Below are positions 41,741 to 50,271 of a stretch of 56,090 bases of DNA, in pieces. The position numbers were made by a program, and so were the translations under genes. How positions within the stretch are numbered: the stretch's first letter is position 1; the number at the start of each line of letters is the position of its first letter. Below the pieces are notes generated by a model. It was not told the origin of the DNA and did not search any database. It saw only the letters and a program-made list of their open reading frames with translations. This stretch comes from an uncultured Collinsella sp. (lineage in GTDB: Bacteria; Actinomycetota; Coriobacteriia; Coriobacteriales; Coriobacteriaceae). The stretch lies in NCBI GenBank assembly GCA_959599095.1, contig CAUGGC010000014.1:1-56090 (forward strand). The letters run 5' to 3'.

Positions 41741-42230
41741 CACCATCAACCGCGTGATCGTCCCGGGCACCTTCGACCCCATCACGTTTGGCCATATCGA
41801 CGTGATCCGCCGCGCCCGCCGCATCTTTCCCAGCGTGATCGTCGCTGTTGCCGAGTCGCAGGGTAAAAACGGTGTGGGTACCACGTTTATGCTCGATGAG
41901 CGCGTGGCGCTGGCCCGCGAGGCGCTCGGTGATATCGACGGCGTTGAGGTCCTGCCCTTTACCGGTCTCTTGGTCGACTTCGCTCGTGAGCAGGGGGCGG
42001 GGGCCGTGGTCAAGGGCCTGCGCGCCATGACCGACTTTGAGTACGAGCTGCAGCAGGCCGACCTCAACTATCGCTTGGATAGCGAGCTGGAGTCCATCTT
42101 TGTCATGAGTGCTCCGCAGTACGGTTACATCTCGAGCTCGGTCGTTCGCCAGATCGCCTCGCTCGGCAGCGATGTATCGACGTTTGTCCCGTCCAACGTG
42201 GTCGAAGCGCTTAAACATCGCTTTTCGTGA
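41733..42230 (+). CDS. coaD: Phosphopantetheine adenylyltransferase
   Basis: 165 residues from ATG 41733 (AGGAGGA upstream inside rsmD); the open frame is longer upstream but only as a shadow of rsmD. Fourth step of coenzyme A synthesis. VIVPGTFDPITFGHIDVIRR contains the T/HxGH nucleotide site. VVKGLRAMTDFEYELQQADL and YISSSVVRQIASLGSDVSTF complete the catalytic core. The rsmD-coaD pairing is common in bacteria. Confidence 0.96.
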   Translation: MNDTINRVIVPGTFDPITFGHIDVIRRARRIFPSVIVAVAESQGKNGVGTTFMLDERVALAREALGDIDGVEVLPFTGLLVDFAREQGAGAVVKGLRAMTDFEYELQQADLNYRLDSELESIFVMSAPQYGYISSSVVRQIASLGSDVSTFVPSNVVEALKHRFS

Positions 42231-42298
42231 CGTTTCTTATTGCCTGGTGGCATGTGGTAAACTAGCACGATGATATGTTACCTATGAAAGGAGACCGG

Positions 42299-42796
42299 AT
42301 GCCGGGCGAGAATTTTCCTGGCGATAGGATCGTCAGCTTGGTCGATGAGCTCGAAGGGCTGATCGAGGAAGCCAAGCCGCCTTTCGGCAAGAACGCTCAG
42401 TTCAAGGTCATCGACGCCGACGTGTTCTTCAACATCCTCGACGAGATCCGCATGAGCTATCCTGAGGAGTGGCAGAAGTCCCGCCGTATCCTTAAGGAGC
42501 GCGAGGAGCTTATGGCTTCCGCCGCCGCCCAGGCCGATTCCATCATCGCCGACGCTCAGCAGCAGGCCCTCACCATTGCCGGTGAGCAGGAGATCGTCCG
42601 CCTTGCGCAGCAGCAGGCCGACGACATCCGCGATCGTGCCCAGCAGTACGAGCGGGAGACGCGTTATGCTGCCGAGGACTACGCAGAGCAGGTCTTTACG
42701 CACCTGGAGGAGAACCTCAAGAGCCTGACCGGCACCGTTACCCGTTGCCGTCAGCAGCTCAACGAGGGTGCCGCCCAACAGAATGGTCAGTGGTAA
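42299..42796 (+). CDS. DivIVA-like coiled-coil protein
   Basis: 165 residues from ATG 42299 with AAAGGAG upstream. N-terminal part GDRIVSLVDELEGLIEEAKP and VIDADVFFNILDEIRMSYP, then a long Ala/Gln/Glu-rich coiled coil (about 60-150, QADSIIADAQQQALTIAGEQ). It resembles the small ATP-synthase-b/DivIVA-like proteins that often precede yceD-rpmF in Gram-positive genomes. Exact role unknown. A TGG-spaced -10-like TAAACT (42258-42263) lies upstream. Its stop shares a base with the next ATG (TAATG). Confidence 0.75.
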   Translation: MPGENFPGDRIVSLVDELEGLIEEAKPPFGKNAQFKVIDADVFFNILDEIRMSYPEEWQKSRRILKEREELMASAAAQADSIIADAQQQALTIAGEQEIVRLAQQQADDIRDRAQQYERETRYAAEDYAEQVFTHLEENLKSLTGTVTRCRQQLNEGAAQQNGQW

Positions 42797-43350
42797 TGGC
42801 TGAGTTCCCGAGCGTTACCGTCGATCTTTCCGAGCAGCTCGAGTTTCCTGGAGATTCGTATCCGCTGACCGGTAAGGTCGATGTCGCCACCTACACGGTG
42901 GGCGAGAAGGAGTACCAGCTTCAGGACGGCATCGACTACGACGTTGTCTTTACCAATGCCGGTACCGGTGTCTTGCTCACGGGCATGGTCCGTGCGCACG
43001 CCACCGGCGAGTGCGACCGTTGCCTGGAGCCCGCCTCGTTTGATATCGCCGGCGAGATCGAGGAGTTCTACCTCTTTGAGGAGCCCGAGGATCCCGAGGC
43101 CTACGAGGATGGCTACGAGCTCCTGGGTGAGGACCGCATCGTCGATCTGGGCGAGCCCATCAATGACGCGGTCGTTATGGACACGCCGTTTGTGGTGCTT
43201 TGCAAGCCCGATTGTCGCGGTTTGTGCCCCACTTGCGGTTGCAACCTCAACGTCGAGCAATGCGATTGCGCCGCCCAGGCAGAGGCAGAATGGGCCGCTG
43301 CCACGGAAAATCCATTTGCAGCATTGAAGAATCTCAAGCTCGATGAGTAA
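42796..43350 (+). CDS. yceD: DUF177 / YceD family protein
   Basis: 184 residues from ATG 42796, coupled to the preceding stop. DUF177 proteins are nearly always encoded directly before rpmF and affect 23S rRNA/ribosome accumulation. Signature blocks: ATGECDRCLEPASFDIAGEI, VDLGEPINDAVVMDTPFVVL, and a Cys cluster CKPDCRGLCPTCGCNLN that may bind a metal. Followed by rpmF after 64 bp. Confidence 0.9.
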   Translation: MAEFPSVTVDLSEQLEFPGDSYPLTGKVDVATYTVGEKEYQLQDGIDYDVVFTNAGTGVLLTGMVRAHATGECDRCLEPASFDIAGEIEEFYLFEEPEDPEAYEDGYELLGEDRIVDLGEPINDAVVMDTPFVVLCKPDCRGLCPTCGCNLNVEQCDCAAQAEAEWAAATENPFAALKNLKLDE

Positions 43351-43414
43351 AACTGTGGTAGTATCGCTACTTGCGCGTAATCGCCACACTGGATAGTTCA
43401 TAAGGAAGGTCACT

Positions 43415-43594
43415 ATGCCCGTACCTAAACAAAAGCAGGGTCGTATCCGCACTCACACCCGTCGTTCCGCCAACATGAAGATCTCGGCTGCGGCTCAGTC
43501 CACGTGCCCCCGTTGCGGCGCTGTTAAGCTTCCGCACCACGTGTGCCCCAGCTGCGGTTTCTACAAGGACCGCGAGGTTATCGTTACCGAGTAA
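43415..43594 (+). CDS. rpmF: 50S ribosomal protein L32
   Basis: 59 residues; AAGGAAGG lies upstream of the ATG. MPVPKQKQGRIRTHTRRSAN is a typical L32 start. CPRCGAVKLPHHVCPSCGFY gives the four Cys of the zinc ribbon, so this is the zinc-binding (C+) form. Followed by a terminator 40 nt downstream. Confidence 0.96.
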   Translation: MPVPKQKQGRIRTHTRRSANMKISAAAQSTCPRCGAVKLPHHVCPSCGFYKDREVIVTE

Positions 43595-43634
43595 CGGTAT
43601 ACTCTGGATGCGATGCCGTTCCAAATGGAACCAC

Positions 43635-43664
43635 AATGGCCGGCTCAATGAGTCGGCCATTTTT
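43635..43664 (+). terminator. Terminator between rpmF and plsX
   Basis: An 8-bp stem AATGGCCG (43635-43642) with CGGCCATT (43654-43661), then TTTG. Readthrough would still reach plsX, which starts 18 bp later. Confidence 0.75.
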
Positions 43665-43681
43665 GTATAAGGAGCATGTAT

Positions 43682-44701
43682 ATGAGTAACGTTCGCGTTT
43701 GTGTAGACGTTGTGGGCGGAGACGAGAAACCTCAGGTTGTTCTCGATGGTATCGAAGCTGCGCTTGCCGCCGATCCCGATATCGAGGTCTTGGCAGCTGG
43801 TCCCGCCGAAATCGTCAATCCCTTTGCAGCTTCCCATGCACGTGTTGAGGCCCTTGAGGCGCCTGACGTTATCGCCATGGATGACGATCCCATTCGCGCC
43901 GTGATGACCAAGCGTAAGTCGTCGATCGTGCTTTCTTGCCGCGCCATTAAGAAGGGCAACGCGGATGCGTTCTTCTCCGCCGGCTCCACCGGTGCCATGA
44001 CCGCCGCCGCCACCGCCTATGTGACGCCGTTTAGGTATCAGGCCGAAGGCAAGAAGCAGCCGGTGCGCCCCTGTCTGACCAATGCGCTGCCCAATCGCGC
44101 CGGCGGTCTGACGGTGCTGTGCGACATGGGTGCCAACCCCGATGTGGAGGTCGATGACATGGTGCGTTTTGCCCAGATGGGTAGCGCCTATGCCCGCGTC
44201 GTCCTGGGCATCGAGCATCCTCGCGTGGGCCTGCTTGCCAATGGCACCGAGGATGAGAAGGGCTCCAACTTTACCAAGGCCTGTTTCCCTGCTATGAAGG
44301 CCGCCGTTCCCGGCTTTGTTGGTAACTGCGAGGGCACCGACCTCACCTCAGGTAACTTCGATGTCGTCGTTGCCGATGGCATGTCGGGTAATATCGCTCT
44401 CAAAGCTACCGAGGGCGCTGCCAAGTTTTTGCTGCAGGAGCTCAAGGGCGCCTTTATGGCCTCGCTCGGCACCAAAATCGCCGCGCTGCTCATCAAAAAG
44501 CAGATGCGCGAGATTAAGGCCAAGCTCTCTGGCGACGCCAAGGGCGGCGCGATTCTTCTGGGCCTGCGCGGCGTGGTCCTGATCGGCCATGGCGCCACCT
44601 CGGTCGAGGCTGTCAAAAACGGTACGCTCGCGGCGGCCGAAGCCGTGCGCGCCGGGCTGGTCGAGAATGTCGCCAACTCTATGGACAGTATCGTTTTGTA
44701 A
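43682..44701 (+). CDS. plsX: Phosphate acyltransferase PlsX
   Basis: 339 residues from ATG 43682 (AAGGAG upstream). Converts acyl-ACP to acyl-phosphate for phospholipid synthesis. Family motifs: VCVDVVGGDEKPQVVLDGIE (usual form DAMGGD), SIVLSCRAIKKGNADAFFSA, AGSTGAMTAA, LANGTEDEKGS, and VVVADGMSGNIALKATEGAA. The usual ALGGD/AMGGD box reads VVGGD here. It precedes acpP, the usual order. Confidence 0.95.
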   Translation: MSNVRVCVDVVGGDEKPQVVLDGIEAALAADPDIEVLAAGPAEIVNPFAASHARVEALEAPDVIAMDDDPIRAVMTKRKSSIVLSCRAIKKGNADAFFSAGSTGAMTAAATAYVTPFRYQAEGKKQPVRPCLTNALPNRAGGLTVLCDMGANPDVEVDDMVRFAQMGSAYARVVLGIEHPRVGLLANGTEDEKGSNFTKACFPAMKAAVPGFVGNCEGTDLTSGNFDVVVADGMSGNIALKATEGAAKFLLQELKGAFMASLGTKIAALLIKKQMREIKAKLSGDAKGGAILLGLRGVVLIGHGATSVEAVKNGTLAAAEAVRAGLVENVANSMDSIVL

Positions 44702-44767
44702 GAGCGAGTTAGAGCGCTGTTATGTGCTTCGCGGCGCACGTCGTGGGGTAGAATCAGAACCGTGTCT

Positions 44768-44797
44768 TGGTACCGCCCGGGCGGTACCATTCTTTTG
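44768..44797. promoter_or_regulatory. 22-bp perfect palindrome before acpP, possible attenuator or operator
   Basis: Two 11-base halves, TGGTACCGCCC and GGGCGGTACCA (44768-44789), followed by TTCTTTT. As RNA it gives a GC-rich hairpin with a T-rich tail, an intrinsic terminator. As DNA it is a perfect dyad. It lies 36 bp before the acpP start. Confidence 0.6.
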
Positions 44798-44825
44798 GTA
44801 TTCATGTACTATGAGAGGAAGCGCT

Positions 44826-45068
44826 ATGGACCGCTCCGAAATCTTCGACAAGATCGCCGAGGTCGCTGCTGACGTTCTGGGCGTCGATGTTGCCGAAATT
44901 AGCGAGGAGACCACCTTTGACGACCTCGATGCCAACTCGCTCGAGCGCCTGCAGCTGGTTACGGCTATCGAGGACGAGTTCAACCTCGAGATCGATGACG
45001 AGACCCTGCTCTCGCTCAACTCTGTCGCCGACGCCGTCGACGCTATCGAAGCTGCCAAGGAGGCCTAA
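44826..45068 (+). CDS. acpP: Acyl carrier protein
   Basis: 80 residues from ATG 44826 (GAGAGGAAG upstream). Four-helix ACP: IFDKIAEVAADVLGVDVAEI, then the attachment site FDDLDANSLERLQLVTAIED, where Ser of NSLE takes the 4'-phosphopantetheine. The usual DSL is NSL here. EFNLEIDDETLLSLNSVADA follows. Strongly acidic, as expected. Placed between plsX and rnc. Confidence 0.94.
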   Translation: MDRSEIFDKIAEVAADVLGVDVAEISEETTFDDLDANSLERLQLVTAIEDEFNLEIDDETLLSLNSVADAVDAIEAAKEA

Positions 45069-45071
45069 GTC

Positions 45072-45797
45072 TTGGCTTTATCCGAACGACTTACGCGCGC
45101 CCAGGAAATCCTGGGCCACGAGTTCAACAATAAGGTGCTGCTGCGCGCGGCCCTTACGCATCCCTCGGCAGTCGAGGGCCAGCCGGTTTCTGCCAGCTAT
45201 GAGCGCCTTGAGTTCTTGGGCGATTCCATTTTGGGCGCTGTGGTCGCACGCTCCCTGTTTGAGTCCTATCCCGAGTTTGACGAGGGCAAGCTCACTCGCT
45301 TGAAGGTGTCGCTCGTCTCGGGCGCCACGCTATCCGAGGTTTCTCACGAGTTGGGCATCGACGACATCATTATCTTTGGTGCCTCCGAGACCGGTACCGG
45401 TGCGCGCGGCCTGCATTCGGCCCTCGAGAACGTCTATGAGTCGCTCGTGGGCGCGCTGTACCTGGATGCCGGCTGGGACGTTGCGGCGGAGTTCATTCAC
45501 CGTACGCTTAAGCCGCATTTGGCTTCCGAGCGTGCCGAGCATCCTGCGAACCCCAAGTCGTTTTTGCAGGAGTGCGTGCAAGCCGACGGTCACGAGCCCC
45601 CGGCGTACAAGCTCGTTGGCTCCGAGGGCCCGGCGCATGCGCCCACCTTTACCGCTGTGGTTTTGATCGATGGTATTCGCCAGGGTCGCGGCTCCGGCTC
45701 CTCAAAGAAGGAAGCCGAGGGAGCTGCCGCGCTTGAAGCGCTCGACCGCATGGGTTACACCACCAACGGCGTGATTCTGAACAAGAAGCACGTGTAA
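45072..45797 (+). CDS. rnc: Ribonuclease III
   Basis: 241 residues from TTG 45072; AAGGAGG inside the acpP end is at the right distance. Cuts double-stranded RNA, including rRNA precursors. The catalytic signature YERLEFLGDSILGAVVARSL, ENVYESLVGALYLDAGWDVA with the second acidic pair, and a C-terminal dsRNA-binding domain (PKSFLQECVQADGHEPPAYK, GSGSSKKEAEGAAALEAL). Starts 3 bp after acpP. Confidence 0.95.
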   Translation: MALSERLTRAQEILGHEFNNKVLLRAALTHPSAVEGQPVSASYERLEFLGDSILGAVVARSLFESYPEFDEGKLTRLKVSLVSGATLSEVSHELGIDDIIIFGASETGTGARGLHSALENVYESLVGALYLDAGWDVAAEFIHRTLKPHLASERAEHPANPKSFLQECVQADGHEPPAYKLVGSEGPAHAPTFTAVVLIDGIRQGRGSGSSKKEAEGAAALEALDRMGYTTNGVILNKKHV

Positions 45798-45807
45798 GCG
45801 AGGAACC

Positions 45808-48800
45808 GTGTATCTCAAGTCCCTTACGCTCAAGGGGTTCAAGTCGTTTGCCGACCGCGCCCATATGACGTTTGAGCCGGGCCTGACCGTCATCGTCGGT
45901 CCAAACGGCTCGGGAAAATCGAACATCTCTGACTCGATTCTGTGGGTCCTGGGCGAGCAGAGCGCCAAGCAGCTGCGCGGCCAGGCCATGGAGGATGTCA
46001 TCTTCTCGGGCTCGTCGGCGCGCAAGCCGGTGGGTGTCGCCGAGGTCACGCTGGTGCTCGATAACTCGGACCATATGTTGCCCGTCGACTTTGACGAGGT
46101 CGCCATCACCCGTCGCATGTATCGCTCGGGCGAAAGCGAGTACCTCATCAACTCGAGTCCGTGCCGCCTGATGGACATTCAGGACATCCTGCACGATTCG
46201 GGCCTGGGCAAGGATACGCATTCCATCATCAGCCAGGGCAAGCTCGACGCCATTTTGCAGAGCCGCCCCGAGGAGCGTCGCGCCCTCATCGAGGAGGCCG
46301 CCGGCATTTCAAAGCACAAGCGCCGCAAGGAGCGAGCGCTCAAAAAGATTAAGTCGATGGACGAGCACCTGATGCGTGCCCGCGACATCAATAAGGAAAT
46401 CGCCCGTCAGCTGCGACCGCTGGAGCGTCAGGTCGATCGCGCGCGCAAGTACAAAGAGCTGTCCTCGCGCGCGAACGAGCTTACGCAGATGCTGGCTGTC
46501 GATGAGCTTCGTTCGCTGCAGTCGCAGTGGAACGACCTGGAGAGCCGCTCCAAGGAAGGTGCTGCCGAGCTGGAGCTTGCGCAGTACCGCATGAGCGAAA
46601 AGGAGCGCGAGCTCGAGAAGCTCCAGGTTATGCTTGAGGAAAAGGGCCTGTTTGTGGGCGACTTGGGCGAGCAGCGCCGCCATATGCAAGATGTGGTCGG
46701 CCGTATTAACTCCGACATGCGCCTGCTCGAGGAAAAGGGTCACAACATGGTGTCGCGCCTGTCTGACATGCGCGGGCAGATTTCGAGCTCCGAGCATCAG
46801 CGTCGTCGCGTGGTCGAGGAGCTCGAGGACGCGCGTGCGCAGCTTGAGGAAGTGACCGGCGCGCACATGCAGGCCCAGGAGGACGTTGACGCCGCTGGTC
46901 CTGCCGCCGCAGAGCTCCACGAGCGGCGCGTGGCGCTCGACAATCAGATTTCGCAGCTTACGCGTGAGCAACGCGATGTGCAGCGCGTGGCCGACAACGC
47001 CGCGCTCGAGCTCGCCAAGGTGAAGGACTCGCTGAGCAATGCCGAGGTCGAGGACAACATGTATGCCTCGCGCCTGGAGCAGATCGACGAGCAGCTCGAG
47101 GAGGTCATGGCTTCGCTCGAGAGCCGTCGCGACCGCGCCGAGGAGCTTGAGGGCGCTCTTGAGGAAGCGCGCCAGGCTCAGGTCGATGCGCGTGAGGCCA
47201 CCGAGACGGCACGCGCGGCCCTGAAGGACCTGCGTGCCCGTGAGAGCGAGGCACGCAACAAGTTATCCGAGGTGCGCTCGGAGCTTGCCAGCCAAAAGAA
47301 ACTCGATGCCCGCATGGCCGACAGCTCGCCGCTCGTGAGCCGTCTGGTGGGTGCGCTGGGCGACGATGTCTTGGGTCGTCTGGGCGACGTGCTGGAGGCC
47401 CCGCGCGAGCTTGAGGGCCTGGTTGAGCAATTGCTCGCCGGCGATATCGATGCGCTGCTGTTTGATGACGCCGCCACGCTTGAGCGTGCCGGTCGTGCGG
47501 CTCTGGACCAAAAGAAGGCCTCGGGCGAGGCACTGCTGGTGGCGCGCGGCGTGAGCGGCTCTACCGCCGCTGAGGGCGCCTCCGGTACCCGTCTGGTTGA
47601 TCGTCTGTCCGTGCGCGCAGGCTACGGTCCCGTCGTCGAGGCGCTGCTCGGCGGCTATTACGTCGTTGACGATCTTGCTGCCGCGCTGTCGGCGCCGGTC
47701 GTTGAAGGCGTGACTTACGTGACCCCCGATGGCGCCCGCGTCGCCTGCGGCGGCCTGGTGCGCGTGGGGCTTGATGCCGGCGAGGCTTTGGGTGCCTTGG
47801 AGCGCAAGCGCCGCATCCGTGAGCTCGAGGGCCTGGAACCCGATCTGGCTGCCATCTTTGAGCATGCTTCGGACCAAGTCGTCGAGGCCAACGTTGCCGT
47901 CGAGGAGGCCCGTGCCGCCGAGGGCGATGCCGCCGGTGAGATCGCCCGTCTTGAGGGCGAGCGCCGCTCGCTGCTCTCCGAGATCGGCCGCTTGGAGCAA
48001 AGCGCCAACAATGCCGAGGTCGAGCGCGTGCGCATCTCCAAGCGCCGCGAGCAGGCTGCCGAGGCCGTTCGTGCCGCGCGCCCGCGCGTTGACGAGCTCA
48101 CCCGTTCGCGTGACGAGGCGCGTGCACAGGCAAGCGACCTGGGTCTCCAGATTGCCGAGGCCAACGATGAGCTCGATCGCGTTCGCCGTGACGATTCCGA
48201 GGCCGCCGGTAAGCTCGCCGATGCCAAGGTGCGCCTGGCCCAGACGAGCGAGCGCCTGCGTTCGCTGAAGGGCCGCGTGCCCGACCTTGAGCATCGTCTT
48301 GAGGGCATCGACCGTCGTATCCGCGGAACACGCCAGGCTTCGCGCTCGCTCGAGCTGCTGCGCCTGCGCGTCGACCCCATGCACGAACGCTATTCTGCCC
48401 TGTTGGAACGCGCGTCGGATTGGGCAGCGCGCCTGCGTGACCAGGCCTCTCTGGAGGAGGCGGACTCCGCTTCGCTCAAGAAGACCATCGAGGATGCCAA
48501 GGCAGAGGTTGCCCGCGCTAAGGATCGAGTCGATACCGCCTCCGCCGCGCAAAACGAGTTCAAGGTCGCGCGTGGCAAGCTCGAGGTGCAGGTCGAGGCT
48601 GCCATCAAGGCCATTACCGCCGATGGCACGACGGTGCTCGAGGAAGCGCTCATGCTTCCGGTGCCCACGGACCGCGATGCCGCCGAGCGCGAACTCAACC
48701 AGCTTGTGCGCCAGATCAACAACCTTGGTCCCGTTAACCAAGTTGCCATGGAGGAGTACGAGCAGCTCAAGCGCCGCGCCGACTACATCGAGGAGCAGCT

Positions 48801-49344
48801 GGCCGATCTGGAGAGCGCGCGCAAGGCGCTCACCAAGATCACGGTGGCCATTGATCGCAAGATGCGGAAGGCCTTCCTGGTGACGTTTGAGAAGGTCGAC
48901 GCGAACTTCCGCGAGATCTTCGCTATGCTCTTCCCGGGCGGCCAGGCTCATCTGGAGATGACCGATCCCGAGCATCCTGCCGAGACGGGTATCGAGGTCG
49001 TGGCGCAGCCGCGCGGCAAGCGCATCACCAAGATGATGCTCATGTCGGGCGGCGAGAAGAGTCTGACGGCGCTCGCCCTGCTTTTTGCCGTGTACCGCAC
49101 ACGTACGGTTCCGTTCTATGTGCTGGACGAGGTCGAGGCGGCGCTTGATGACGCTAACCTGTCCAAGCTCATCGGAGCCCTCGATGTGCTGCGTTCCGAT
49201 ACGCAGCTTTTGGTTATCTCGCATCAGCGCCGTACTATGGAGGACGCTGACGTCCTCTATGGCGTCTCGATGCAAGCCGACGGCGTCAGTCGCGTCGTCT
49301 CGCAAAAACTCGATCGCGAAACCGGAAAGGTCGTGAATGCATAA
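45808..49344 (+). CDS. smc: Chromosome segregation protein SMC
   Basis: 1178 residues from GTG 45808 (GAGGAA upstream). Walker A GPNGSGKSN (31-39), long coiled coils (about 160-500 and 680-1020), and a hinge near 510-660 (SSPLVSRLVGALGDDVLGRL region). The C-terminal head carries the signature LMSGGEKSLTALALLFAVYR (about 1076) and Walker B FYVLDEVEAALDDANLS. Compacts and separates chromosomes with ScpA/ScpB, which are encoded elsewhere. Its stop and the ftsY start overlap by one base. Confidence 0.96.
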   Translation: MYLKSLTLKGFKSFADRAHMTFEPGLTVIVGPNGSGKSNISDSILWVLGEQSAKQLRGQAMEDVIFSGSSARKPVGVAEVTLVLDNSDHMLPVDFDEVAITRRMYRSGESEYLINSSPCRLMDIQDILHDSGLGKDTHSIISQGKLDAILQSRPEERRALIEEAAGISKHKRRKERALKKIKSMDEHLMRARDINKEIARQLRPLERQVDRARKYKELSSRANELTQMLAVDELRSLQSQWNDLESRSKEGAAELELAQYRMSEKERELEKLQVMLEEKGLFVGDLGEQRRHMQDVVGRINSDMRLLEEKGHNMVSRLSDMRGQISSSEHQRRRVVEELEDARAQLEEVTGAHMQAQEDVDAAGPAAAELHERRVALDNQISQLTREQRDVQRVADNAALELAKVKDSLSNAEVEDNMYASRLEQIDEQLEEVMASLESRRDRAEELEGALEEARQAQVDAREATETARAALKDLRARESEARNKLSEVRSELASQKKLDARMADSSPLVSRLVGALGDDVLGRLGDVLEAPRELEGLVEQLLAGDIDALLFDDAATLERAGRAALDQKKASGEALLVARGVSGSTAAEGASGTRLVDRLSVRAGYGPVVEALLGGYYVVDDLAAALSAPVVEGVTYVTPDGARVACGGLVRVGLDAGEALGALERKRRIRELEGLEPDLAAIFEHASDQVVEANVAVEEARAAEGDAAGEIARLEGERRSLLSEIGRLEQSANNAEVERVRISKRREQAAEAVRAARPRVDELTRSRDEARAQASDLGLQIAEANDELDRVRRDDSEAAGKLADAKVRLAQTSERLRSLKGRVPDLEHRLEGIDRRIRGTRQASRSLELLRLRVDPMHERYSALLERASDWAARLRDQASLEEADSASLKKTIEDAKAEVARAKDRVDTASAAQNEFKVARGKLEVQVEAAIKAITADGTTVLEEALMLPVPTDRDAAERELNQLVRQINNLGPVNQVAMEEYEQLKRRADYIEEQLADLESARKALTKITVAIDRKMRKAFLVTFEKVDANFREIFAMLFPGGQAHLEMTDPEHPAETGIEVVAQPRGKRITKMMLMSGGEKSLTALALLFAVYRTRTVPFYVLDEVEAALDDANLSKLIGALDVLRSDTQLLVISHQRRTMEDADVLYGVSMQADGVSRVVSQKLDRETGKVVNA

Positions 49345-50261
49345 TGGGATTCTTCGATGCTCTCTCGCGCGGACTTGAGCGCAGCCGCGAGGCCCTCAAC
49401 GAGGTCTTCTACTTTGGCGGTGAGGTCGACGAGGATTTTTGGGAGGACCTGGAGGACACCCTCGTAATGGGTGACATGGGCGCCGAGGTCGCTATCAAGG
49501 TCTCCGATGACCTGCGCGATGCCGCGGCCAAGAAGAACCTCAAGACCGCTCCGCAGCTTCGCCGCGCCCTGGCCGAGCAGCTTGAGCAGCACTTTGTGCC
49601 CATCGAGCGAGATCCGTTCTCCGATACGCCGAGCTGCGTGCTGTTTGTGGGCATTAACGGTGCCGGCAAGACCACGACGGTCGGTAAGATCGCGAGCGCC
49701 ATGGCTGCCCGCGGCAAGAACGTGGTGATCGGTTCGGCCGACACCTTCCGCGCCGCCGCCATCGAGCAGCTTGATGTGTGGGGCCAGCGCGCTGGCGTCC
49801 CCGTCATCAAGCGCGACCGCGGCTCCGACCCGGCAAGTGTTTGCTACGACGTGCTCGACGAGGCCGACAAGCGCGGCAGCGACCTGGTGCTTATCGATAG
49901 CGCCGGCCGTCTACACACGAGCCCTGAGCTCATGCGCGAGCTTGCCAAGGTGGTCAATGTGACCCGTAAGCGCGCCGCCAATATGGCCGCCGGTCCCATG
50001 CCGGTTTCGGTCGTGCTTGTGATCGACGCCGCGACGGGCCAAAACGGTCTGAACCAGGCGCTCGAGTTTAACGAGGCGCTGGGCCTGGACGGTATTATCA
50101 TGACTAAGCTCGACGGCACGGCTAAGGGCGGCATCGCCATGGCCGTGGCCGAGAAGCTCAAGCTCCCGATCCTGCGCATCGGCGTGGGCGAGCAGGTCGA
50201 TGACCTGCAGGAGTTCAATGCCAAAGATTTCTGCCGCGCCCTGGTGGGCGAGTCCAATTAA
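49344..50261 (+). CDS. ftsY: Signal recognition particle receptor FtsY
   Basis: 305 residues, a short form: it lacks the long acidic A domain and starts directly with the helical N domain (FFDALSRGLERSREALNEVF). G domain: FVGINGAGKTTTVGKIA (P-loop, 103-111), SADTFRAAAIEQLDVWGQRA, LIDSAGRLHT, MTKLDGTAKGG. GTPase that docks ribosome-SRP complexes at the membrane. Followed by ffh, its partner, after 10 bp. Confidence 0.95.
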   Translation: MGFFDALSRGLERSREALNEVFYFGGEVDEDFWEDLEDTLVMGDMGAEVAIKVSDDLRDAAAKKNLKTAPQLRRALAEQLEQHFVPIERDPFSDTPSCVLFVGINGAGKTTTVGKIASAMAARGKNVVIGSADTFRAAAIEQLDVWGQRAGVPVIKRDRGSDPASVCYDVLDEADKRGSDLVLIDSAGRLHTSPELMRELAKVVNVTRKRAANMAAGPMPVSVVLVIDAATGQNGLNQALEFNEALGLDGIIMTKLDGTAKGGIAMAVAEKLKLPILRIGVGEQVDDLQEFNAKDFCRALVGESN

Positions 50262-50271
50262 GGAGTGACTA

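Noticed and set aside
41133..42230. 365-codon ORF covering coaD and most of rsmD
   Set aside because: The first 200 codons are an out-of-frame shadow of rsmD; coaD starts at 41733 with a proper ribosome binding site.
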